From Syntrophales bacterium (lineage in GTDB: Bacteria > Desulfobacterota > Syntrophia > Syntrophales > UBA2210), in contig JAUSPK010000197.1 in assembly GCA_030655735.1 (NCBI GenBank), forward strand, positions 1-10,683: DNA of 10,683 bases, written 5' to 3'. Below, one piece after another: positions 1 to 5,495 of this stretch. The translations under genes and the position numbers were made by a program. The notes under the pieces are model-generated. The model was not told where the DNA came from, did no database searches, and saw only the letters and a program-made list of their open reading frames with translations. Positions within the stretch are counted from its first letter, which is position 1; the number at the start of each line of letters is the position of its first letter.

Positions 1-564
1 GGGTACCAATGCCCACCCTCCGGCGTTGCCATTACCAATCGGCGCTAAGGTGTCACTTCCGAATTGTGTGTTGTACGCGAAGAGCTTCGTCTTAACGCCG
101 TCTATTTTCTCGACACCACCCTTTGCGTAGAAATCACCCCACATGGGACGTCTGTCCGAGACAATGGTAACGGACGCGGATGTGGTATCAACATCAAGAT
201 CCCATTTCAAACCGAAGATCGAATCAGGGATACCGGGATTGCTCTTGCCATTGCTGGTGCTGTCATAGGTACCAGGTACATACCCTCCGGTCGCTCCGGT
301 CGTTCCCTCGTAGACATTACTGTCGTCAAAGGTGCTTGACACCTCGAAAATCATATGACTGATATCCTTGGCCGGCACCGTAAAGGTGTAATCGTAGGTC
401 CAGAGGTCATTGCTGTCGACACTGACATTCCACTCCAGGGTTCCGGTGCTCCAGCTCCCCGTCCCATACAAGGTGGCGTCCCCCTCAAGGCTTCCCGTGT
501 ATGTTGCCCAGCTGTTAGTGGCCACAAGTAATGTTAAGATGATTCCAATAAGTAATTTCTTCAT
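1..564 (-). CDS. Secreted PEP-CTERM-type surface protein, N-terminal 188 residues (C-terminus beyond the window)
   Basis: The frame is open without a stop from an ATG at 564 (complement) to the left edge, giving 188 codons; the gene continues off the window. Residues 1-18 (MKKLLIGIILTLLVATNSWA) form a classic signal peptide: two lysines, a hydrophobic core and a likely signal peptidase I site after SWA. The mature part is rich in Gly, Ser, Thr, Asp and Tyr, alternates in a beta-strand-like way and has no cysteine. From memory, the stretches WTYDYTF, ISHMIFEVS, DRRPMWGDFYAKGG, IGNGNAGGW and a terminal ALVP resemble a deltaproteobacterial PEP-CTERM family in which the LVP stretch comes shortly before the sorting signal. 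The PEP-CTERM tail itself is not visible, so the anchor type is inferred. A GGAAGAG purine run precedes the ATG by about 4 bases. The gene is transcribed away from the 1011 operon. Its likely role is as an exported, possibly exosortase-processed envelope or matrix protein. Confidence 0.72.
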   Translation of the reverse strand, partial: MKKLLIGIILTLLVATNSWATYTGSLEGDATLYGTGSWSTGTLEWNVSVDSNDLWTYDYTFTVPAKDISHMIFEVSSTFDDSNVYEGTTGATGGYVPGTYDSTSNGKSNPGIPDSIFGLKWDLDVDTTSASVTIVSDRRPMWGDFYAKGGVEKIDGVKTKLFAYNTQFGSDTLAPIGNGNAGGWALVP

Positions 565-697
565 ACTCTCTTCCGTTCTCCAGTTCGCATGAGTCTGGTT
601 GCCTGAGGTTGGTTTCCCCCTGCGCCCGCCTTAAGAAAGGGCAAGAAGCAGGCCATGGGAGACCAGGGTGGCCCATCCACAAAGAGCCCCCCGGCAA

Positions 698-713
698 GGC
701 ACATATGCCGCCA
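698..713 (-). promoter_or_regulatory. Candidate sigma-54 (-24/-12) promoter for the secreted-protein gene
   Basis: On the minus strand the sequence is TGGCGG-CATAT-GTGCC. The sigma-54 consensus is TGGCAC-N5-TTGCW. The invariant GG and GC dinucleotides are present with the correct 10-bp gap, and 7 of 10 specified bases match. Transcription would start near 686, leaving a leader of about 120 nt before the ATG at 564. In Proteobacteria, PEP-CTERM genes are often reported to be under RpoN and PrsK/PrsR control, which agrees with this call. The match is imperfect and single, so this remains a candidate. Confidence 0.4.
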
Positions 714-716
714 TAT

Positions 717-731
717 AAACACTCAGTGTTT
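717..731. promoter_or_regulatory. 15-bp palindrome next to the -24 box
   Basis: AAACACT-c-AGTGTTT is a perfect 7-bp inverted repeat around one central base, 3 bp upstream of the sigma-54-like element as read on the minus strand. The one-base centre suits a dimeric protein's binding site better than an RNA hairpin. A repressor or architectural protein bound here would touch the promoter. The protein is unknown. Confidence 0.4.
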
Positions 732-828
732 TTAGCCCTTTAAGATCCAACGGACACATTCTGGATAGTGGAGAAAGCCCCCCCCGCAGACCGTAAAAAT
801 TTGGAATACCCCCCCAAAGAAAAAGGTA

Positions 829-870
829 GATTACGTGAAATTACGTAATCTAAATTACAATTACGTAATC
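829..870. promoter_or_regulatory. Phased array of ATTACGTAAT palindromes (operator or enhancer)
   Basis: Two perfect 10-bp palindromes ATTACGTAAT lie at 840-849 and 860-869. A degenerate copy ATTACGTGAA lies at 830-839, and a half site ATTACA at 854-859. The 12-mer AATTACGTAATC occurs twice exactly 20 bp apart (839-850 and 859-870). Centres at 834.5, 844.5 and 864.5 are about one and two helical turns apart, so bound dimers would sit on one face of the DNA. The array lies roughly 145-185 bp upstream of the inferred start of the leftward gene, a usual enhancer distance for sigma-54 activators. It also lies about 140 bp upstream of the rightward start codon, so it could control either side or both. 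The regulator is not identified. Confidence 0.6.
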
Positions 871-1010
871 ACGCGATTGGTCACAACCCCGCTGTCTCCG
901 GCCCTCTTCCCGGCAGGTCTGCCTGAAGGACAACGGCGAAAAATGATAAATTGACTGGTGTAGGTCCGTGTGATAGGCAACTCTGGTAAAAAGGGCGCCG
1001 GGGAGAGGAT

Positions 1011-2696
1011 ATGATTATAGGGATTGATGTTGGGGGAACACACACCGATGCGGTTCTGCTGGAGGCGCTCCAGATCAAAAAGAAGGCAAAGGTCCTAACA
1101 AACCAGGAAAATCTGATAGAATCGCTCACAGCCGTTACAAAAGAGATCTTCAGCGGCGAGGACCCCGGCGACATCGAGAGGATCGTTCTCAGTACCACCA
1201 TATCAACCAACGCCATCGTCCAGGGCAAGACCGACAGGGTCGGGATGATCCTGGCCAGCGGTCCCGGCCTTCCGCCCGAGATGCTCAGGATCGGCAAAGA
1301 CACCCATTTCATATCCGGCTATGTCAATCACCGGGGAATCAGGGTCGCCGGGACGGACAGCGGAGAGGTTGCCGGCATCGCGGATCTGTTTGAAAGGGAA
1401 AATATCGGGCATGTGGGAATCGTCGGTAAATTTTCCACGCGAAACCCCGGCCTCGAGACGGAGATCGGGGACATTATCGGCGGCAGATTCAGGCACAGAT
1501 CCTTCGGCCACCTCATGTCGGGGAACCTGAATTTTCCGAGACGTATAGCGACGACCTATCTCAACGCCGCGATATGGGACACATACAGCACCTTCGTCAA
1601 AAATGTGATGGATTACGTCGGCCACATGCGGATAACCGCCCCTGTTTACATACTGAAGGCGGACGGCGGAACCTCCAAGATAAGCCAGTCCGTAGGATAT
1701 CCCGTCGGATCGATTCTCTCCGGTCCCGCTGCCAGCATCATGGGCATCCTGAGCCTGACAGACGGCCGTGAAGACGCCATCGCCCTCGATATAGGCGGAA
1801 CGACCACGGACATATCGATCTTTGCCGACGGCGTCCCCCTCCTGGAGCCCCTTGGCGTGACCATAGGGGGGCATAAAACGCTCATCAGGGGACTGTTGAC
1901 CCGGTCCATAGGAGTAGGGGGCGACAGCAGGGTCGGATATGAGGATGGGGAGTTCACCATCGGTCCCGAGAGGAATGGACCGGCGGCTGCCTTCGGGGGC
2001 CCCTCCCCCACGCCGACGGACGCCATGATAGTCCTCGGTCTTACGGATATCGGTGACGGAGGGAAGGCCCTTAAGGCTATTCAAGAAATGGCCTCCCTGG
2101 CGAACCGTTCACCCGATGAGACGGCGCAGGAGATCTTCGATCTCACCTGCCGCAAGATACTCTCAGCGGCAGGCGAGATGCTCGGGGAGATCAACGACAA
2201 ACCCGTCTATACCGTCCACGAGATCCTCGAGGGGAAAAAGGTCACCCCCACCGTGGTCTATATCGTCGGCGGACCGGCCGGGCCGATGGCGCCGTATATA
2301 GAAAAGATGGGGGGCTACCCTTCATGTGTACCCGAGCACGCTGAGGTCGCCAACGCGATCGGCGCCGCCCTGGCCCGGACGACAACCGAGGTGACCCTCC
2401 TGGCCGACACGGAGAAGGGAGAAGTAACCATCGCGGAGGAGGGAATACAGGCCTCGATATCTCGGGGTTTCAGCCATCAGGACGCGATGGACCTGTGCGA
2501 GGAAACCCTGCGCAAGAGGGCGCTGAGGATGGGAGCGCGGGAGGACGATCTCGACATGGAGATTATCGAAGATCAGACCTTTAACATGGTCAGGGGGATG
2601 GGGTCCATGGCCGGCAAGAACATACGGATCAAGGCCCAGGTGAAACCGGGGCTGATCGCTGGTTTCAAACAGGAGGCCTCCGATGTCAGACAGTAA
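1011..2696 (+). CDS. Hydantoinase/oxoprolinase family protein, short single-subunit form
   Basis: This 561-residue protein has an ASKHA (actin/hexokinase-like) ATPase fold and is related to the A subunit of N-methylhydantoinase, 5-oxoprolinase and acetone carboxylase. The phosphate-1 motif DVGGTHTDA is at residues 6-14, where most HyuA proteins have Phe in place of His. Other landmarks are STTISTNAIVQGK (61-73), GKFSTRNP (139-146), ADGG (217-220), SGPA (237-240), the phosphate-2 motif ALDIGGTTTDIS (258-269), IGVGGDS (300-306), GGPSPTPTDA (329-338) and an adenosine-type motif YIVGGPAG (417-424). Classic HyuA is near 680-700 residues; this belongs to a shorter form of about 560, apparently intact. 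No HyuB-like subunit is adjacent. Family members usually spend ATP to activate an amide or ketone; the substrate here is unknown. The ATG has GGAGAGG just upstream. The 3' end overlaps the next gene by 14 bp, which suggests translational coupling. Confidence 0.9.
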   Translation: MIIGIDVGGTHTDAVLLEALQIKKKAKVLTNQENLIESLTAVTKEIFSGEDPGDIERIVLSTTISTNAIVQGKTDRVGMILASGPGLPPEMLRIGKDTHFISGYVNHRGIRVAGTDSGEVAGIADLFERENIGHVGIVGKFSTRNPGLETEIGDIIGGRFRHRSFGHLMSGNLNFPRRIATTYLNAAIWDTYSTFVKNVMDYVGHMRITAPVYILKADGGTSKISQSVGYPVGSILSGPAASIMGILSLTDGREDAIALDIGGTTTDISIFADGVPLLEPLGVTIGGHKTLIRGLLTRSIGVGGDSRVGYEDGEFTIGPERNGPAAAFGGPSPTPTDAMIVLGLTDIGDGGKALKAIQEMASLANRSPDETAQEIFDLTCRKILSAAGEMLGEINDKPVYTVHEILEGKKVTPTVVYIVGGPAGPMAPYIEKMGGYPSCVPEHAEVANAIGAALARTTTEVTLLADTEKGEVTIAEEGIQASISRGFSHQDAMDLCEETLRKRALRMGAREDDLDMEIIEDQTFNMVRGMGSMAGKNIRIKAQVKPGLIAGFKQEASDVRQ

Positions 2697-3993
2697 GAAA
2701 AGGACCGGGCTGATATTCTTCCCCGCCTTTGACTGGGCGATATCACCGACCCATCCCGAAAGGGAAGAACGGCTCCTCTACACGCAGGACCAGGTATTCG
2801 AAGAGGGTCTGCTCGATCTGGACAATATTATAGAATTCAAGCCGGGGCTTGCCACCACCGAGGACATAAACCGCATCCATATCTGCGTCCCGGACGCCCA
2901 TAGCGTGATTACCCAATCCCACCTGATCTCCGCGGGGGGGGCCATAACGGCCGCCGAAAAGGTGATGCAGAAAGAGGTTGACAACGCCTTCGCACTCGTG
3001 CGCCCACCCGGACACCACGCCATGCGGATCGTCCATGGCGCCAGGGGGTTCTGCAACATAAACATCGAAGCAATCATGATCGAATACATACGCCACACAT
3101 ATGGCCACAAGAGGGTCGCCATAGTCGACACCGACTGCCACCACGGCGACGGCTCCCAGGATATATTCTGGCATGATCCAGACACCCTGTTCATATCGAT
3201 CCATCAGGACGGGAGGACGCTCTATCCCGGCTCCGGGTTCTCCGATGAATTCGGGGGGCCGAACGCCCTGGGCTATACGATCAACGTGCCGCTCCCGCCC
3301 GGCACCTCGGATGAGGGTTTTCTCTTCACACTGGACAACCTGATCCTCCCCATACTGGACGAATTCAAACCAGATCTGGTCATCAATTCGGCGGGGCAGG
3401 ATAACCACTACAGCGATCCGCTCACCGACATGTCCTTCTCCGCGCAGGGATACGCCCTCCTGAACGACAGGCTGGCTCCCGACATCGCCGTCCTTGAGGG
3501 GGGGTATTCCATAGAAAGCGCCCTCCCCTATGTCAACGTGGGGATCATCCTCGCCATGGCCGGGATCGACTACAGCCACGTCACCGAACCCGACTATCGG
3601 CCCGAGACCATCAGGCAGACCCCGCAGACGAGCCGCCACATAGAACAGCAGGTTGCAGCCATCTACGATCTGTGGAAGGGCCGCGCGCCCCGGAGGGCCG
3701 CCCTGGTAAAGGGGAAAGAGTGGCTGCATCGCGACAGGGGCATATTCTACGACACGGACATGATAAGCGAACACCAGGAGGAGACCGTCCGCATATGCGA
3801 CGAATGCGGAGGCCTGATCACCATCGCCTCCGAGGCAAGCACCGGCAACCGAATCTTCGCGGTCATCGTCCCGGGACGGGGATGCCCCGCGTGCAGAAAA
3901 AAGGGGGAGGAGATCTTCGAGACGACCGGCAAAGGCTCATATCAGTATATCTACTTCCAGGACAGGGACAGGGATATATTCCTGGTGAAATAA
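2683..3993 (+). CDS. Histone-deacetylase-family amidohydrolase with C-terminal four-cysteine extension
   Basis: This 436-residue protein has an arginase/deacetylase fold. The catalytic His pair is in RPPGHH (107-112). Zinc ligands are expected at D151 and H153 of DTDCHHGDG (149-157) and at D240 of SAGQDNH (236-242). The transition-state Tyr would be Y275 of LEGGYS (271-276). SIHQD (172-176) and NVPLPPGTSDEGF (201-213) are also typical. Every expected catalytic residue is present. Deviations are Cys152 where Val or Leu is usual, Gln239 where Phe is usual, and GFCNINI in place of GFCxxNN. The catalytic domain ends near residue 330. The remaining 100 residues contain CDEC (372-375) and CPAC (401-404), which look like a zinc ribbon. 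Bacterial members deacylate small molecules such as acetylpolyamines or acetoin-related compounds, so a histone substrate is not implied. AGGAGG lies 6-7 bases before the ATG. The substrate is unknown. Confidence 0.92.
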   Translation: MSDSKKRTGLIFFPAFDWAISPTHPEREERLLYTQDQVFEEGLLDLDNIIEFKPGLATTEDINRIHICVPDAHSVITQSHLISAGGAITAAEKVMQKEVDNAFALVRPPGHHAMRIVHGARGFCNINIEAIMIEYIRHTYGHKRVAIVDTDCHHGDGSQDIFWHDPDTLFISIHQDGRTLYPGSGFSDEFGGPNALGYTINVPLPPGTSDEGFLFTLDNLILPILDEFKPDLVINSAGQDNHYSDPLTDMSFSAQGYALLNDRLAPDIAVLEGGYSIESALPYVNVGIILAMAGIDYSHVTEPDYRPETIRQTPQTSRHIEQQVAAIYDLWKGRAPRRAALVKGKEWLHRDRGIFYDTDMISEHQEETVRICDECGGLITIASEASTGNRIFAVIVPGRGCPACRKKGEEIFETTGKGSYQYIYFQDRDRDIFLVK

Positions 3994-4004
3994 GGAGAAG
4001 CATT

Positions 4005-4412
4005 GTGGAAAAAACGATCGACGACAGGACCCGTGAAACGGCGAAACGGCTCTTCAGTGGGGGGATCAGGATGGATCCCCCCTATCGGATGTGGAAGGAA
4101 TTCGACCGGGATCTGGCCAACGACTTCTCACGGTTTATAACGGGGAACCTCTATTCCCGGGGCATCCTCACCCTGCCGGAGAGGCAGATGGCCGCATGCG
4201 CCATGCTGGCCGCACTTCGGGCCACGGATGAACTGAGGCTGCACGTCAACGCGGCACTGAATGTCGGCTGTGATCCCGAAAAGCTGACGGAGATATTCTT
4301 CCAGCTCGCCCCCTACGCGGGGATGCCCACCGTCAACGAAGCCCTCGCGGTCTACCGCGATGTCCTGAAGGAAAGGGGGCAGTGGCCGATTGAAAGACCA
4401 GACGGAGCATAG
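4005..4412 (+). CDS. Carboxymuconolactone decarboxylase (CMD) family protein
   Basis: The protein has 135 residues from a GTG start. GGAG at 3994-3997 lies 7 bases before the GTG, which decides this start; the same frame is open further upstream, but only as a shadow of the deacetylase gene. The all-helical CMD signature is visible: LPERQMAACAMLAAL (57-71), then LRLHVNAALNVGC (77-89) and IFFQLAPYAGMPTVNEAL (97-114). This resembles the PcaC branch, with conserved E59, H80 and the YxGxPxxNEA segment. The AhpD redox motif CxxC is absent (only C65 and C89 occur), so a peroxidase partner role is unlikely. There is no protocatechuate pathway nearby, so true 4-carboxymuconolactone decarboxylase activity is not supported. 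It more likely acts with the two upstream hydrolase-like genes, 11 bp away. Its end overlaps mazG by 23 bp. Confidence 0.85.
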   Translation: MEKTIDDRTRETAKRLFSGGIRMDPPYRMWKEFDRDLANDFSRFITGNLYSRGILTLPERQMAACAMLAALRATDELRLHVNAALNVGCDPEKLTEIFFQLAPYAGMPTVNEALAVYRDVLKERGQWPIERPDGA

Positions 4413-5190
4413 CGTCCACAGGATTATAGAAATCATCGACAGGCTGAGGGGGCCGAACGGGTGCCCCTGGGATCGCCGACAGAAAAGGGGGGATGTCGGG
4501 CGGTACCTGCTGGAAGAGGTGTACGAGGTTATCGACGCGATAGATCAGGCCTCCCCGGACAGCCTGAAGGAGGAACTCGGAGATGTCCTCTTCCAGATAC
4601 TGTTCCTGGCGAAGATGGCGGAGGAGAAGGGAGAATTCACCATCGCCGACGTTGTGAACGGCATATCGGAAAAGATGATCTTCCGTCACCCCCACGTATT
4701 TAAAAACGCGCAGGCCCTTGAGGTAGGAGAGGTTCGGGCCAACTGGGAACGCTTAAAGAACCGGGAGAAGGGAAAGGGGGAGGATGAAGCCCCCCCCATT
4801 GACGCCGTACCCCGCTCCATGCCCCCCCTCATGGCGGCGCACAAGATAACCGGGCGGGCGGCGAAGCTGGGCTTCGACTGGAAGGACACGTCCGGCGTCA
4901 TGGAAAAGATCGAGGAAGAACTGGCAGAACTCAGGGAGGCCATTTCAGAGGGAAGAAAGGATCGCATAGAGGGGGAGATAGGGGACATGTTCCTCTCTCT
5001 CGTCAATCTGTGCCGGTTCGTTCAAACGAATCCCGAAGATACCCTCCGCTCCTCACTGGAAAGGTTCACCGCGAGATTCTCGTTTATCGAGGAGAGCCTG
5101 AAAAAGGAGGGCCGGCCTCCACAGGGCGCCACCATGGAAGAGATGGACTTGTTGTGGAATGCGGCAAAGGAGACAGAAAGGGACAGGTAG
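4390..5190 (+). CDS. mazG: Nucleoside triphosphate pyrophosphohydrolase MazG
   Basis: This 266-residue protein has two tandem MazG domains, the usual full-length form. It converts (d)NTPs to (d)NMPs and pyrophosphate, clearing non-canonical nucleotides in the cytoplasm. Domain 1 has LRGPNGCPWD (19-28), the metal-binding EEVYE (42-46), EELGD (61-65) and RHPHVF (99-104). Domain 2 has EEELAEL (175-181) and EIGD (196-199). The C-terminal MEEMDLLWNAAK (249-260) also fits. The start is the TTG at 4390, because the family begins about 20 residues before CPWD and no in-frame ATG or GTG precedes that motif; AAGGGGG about 10 bases upstream is the likely ribosome binding site. Starting 23 bp inside the CMD-family gene suggests translational coupling. 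Linkage to the hydrolase trio may only reflect co-transcription. Confidence 0.95.
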   Translation: MKDQTEHSVHRIIEIIDRLRGPNGCPWDRRQKRGDVGRYLLEEVYEVIDAIDQASPDSLKEELGDVLFQILFLAKMAEEKGEFTIADVVNGISEKMIFRHPHVFKNAQALEVGEVRANWERLKNREKGKGEDEAPPIDAVPRSMPPLMAAHKITGRAAKLGFDWKDTSGVMEKIEEELAELREAISEGRKDRIEGEIGDMFLSLVNLCRFVQTNPEDTLRSSLERFTARFSFIEESLKKEGRPPQGATMEEMDLLWNAAKETERDR

Positions 5191-5196
5191 CAAACG

Positions 5197-5382
5197 ATGA
5201 AATTTTTGTTCTGTGTCATAGGAATGGTCCTGATCATAGAAGGTCTCCCCTACTTCGCCTTTCCCGAGAAGATCAAGTCGTACCTCCTTAAGGTGTATGA
5301 CACCCCCGAGGGCACTCTCAGGGTCCTGGGGCTGGTATCGGTCATAGTCGGACTGTTCCTTGTTTATCTTGGAAGGAGCTGA
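5197..5382 (+). CDS. DUF2065 (YjeT-like) small inner-membrane protein
   Basis: This 61-residue protein has two hydrophobic segments, residues 1-20 and about 43-59, joined by a short polar loop. The pattern matches DUF2065: LIIEGLPYFAFPEKIKSYL (12-30) is the conserved segment, with the EGLxxxxxP core, followed by a loop with LRVLGL (41-46) before the second helix. The function of the family is unknown. It starts 6 bp after mazG, behind a weak GGACAGG, and is probably the last gene of the operon. No clear terminator follows. Confidence 0.88.
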   Translation: MKFLFCVIGMVLIIEGLPYFAFPEKIKSYLLKVYDTPEGTLRVLGLVSVIVGLFLVYLGRS

Positions 5383-5411
5383 GATCCGCAATATTGATGA
5401 AATAACGATAC

Positions 5412-5463
5412 GTAAAGTCACGGCATGCCTGCTCAATCCAACACGATTCTCTATTGACTTTAC
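5412..5463. repeat. 9-bp inverted repeat flanking and entering the queA promoter
   Basis: GTAAAGTCA at 5412-5420 and its exact complement TGACTTTAC at 5455-5463 are separated by 34 bp. The right arm covers most of the -35 box. The centres are 43 bp apart, about four helical turns, so a looping regulator or a long-loop hairpin are both conceivable. An 8-bp palindrome GGCATGCC (5422-5429) lies just inside the left arm. Chance occurrence cannot be excluded. Confidence 0.35.
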
Positions 5464-5483
5464 AGACCCTTTCTGGTTATTAC
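5454..5483 (+). promoter_or_regulatory. Candidate sigma-70 promoter of queA, nearly leaderless
   Basis: A -35 box TTGACT (5454-5459) matches consensus at 5 of 6 positions. After an 18-bp spacer comes the -10 box TATTAC (5478-5483), matching at 4 of 6. The expected start is near 5488-5490, only 6-8 nt before the queA ATG at 5496. No purine-rich ribosome binding site precedes that ATG, which fits a leaderless or near-leaderless transcript. It lies in the 113-bp gap after the DUF2065 gene. Confidence 0.45.
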
Positions 5484-5495
5484 CCCGAATTCGCC

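Larger units (their letters stand above)
565..1010. other. Divergent intergenic region, 446 bp, no gene seen
   Basis: No credible coding frame was found on either strand. The region separates the leftward secreted-protein gene from the rightward hydantoinase-like operon. Going left to right, it contains two possible hairpins in the leader of the leftward gene (619-652 and 651-673), a sigma-54-like element (698-713), a 15-bp palindrome (717-731), two poly-C runs (778-785 and 809-815) and an array of ATTACGTAAT palindromes (829-870). I could not find a convincing sigma-70 promoter for the rightward operon. TTGACT at 951-956 has only TGATAG at 971-976 behind it, with a 14-bp spacer that is too short. 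The rightward gene does have a good ribosome binding site (GGAGAGG at 1002-1008). Confidence 0.7.

Noticed and set aside
64..339. Open frame of 91 codons on the plus strand
   Set aside because: It is antisense to the signal-peptide-bearing gene on the minus strand, whose composition and motifs are convincing. No ribosome binding site or family match was seen.
565..697. c-di-GMP (GEMM) riboswitch upstream of the secreted-protein gene
   Set aside because: Isolated GGGGGAAACC and GGCAACC segments recall it, but the GACGCAAAGCC-like core and the tetraloop-receptor layout are missing. Kept only as a possible structured leader.
951..976. Sigma-70 promoter for the 1011 operon (TTGACT ... TGATAG)
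   Set aside because: The spacer is only 14 bp, and at 17 bp the sequence TAGGCA is a poor -10 box.
3672..4004. Upstream extension of the CMD-family frame into the deacetylase gene
   Set aside because: The extension lies in another frame of the deacetylase C-terminus and reads as Arg/Gly/Pro-rich noise. The GTG at 4005 has a good GGAG before it.
4005..4412. AhpD-type peroxidase partner
   Set aside because: The CxxC active-site pair required for that role is absent.
5454..5495. 14-residue N-terminal extension of QueA from a TTG
   Set aside because: Family proteins begin at the ATG of MRTEDF. The TTG coincides with the candidate -35 box.
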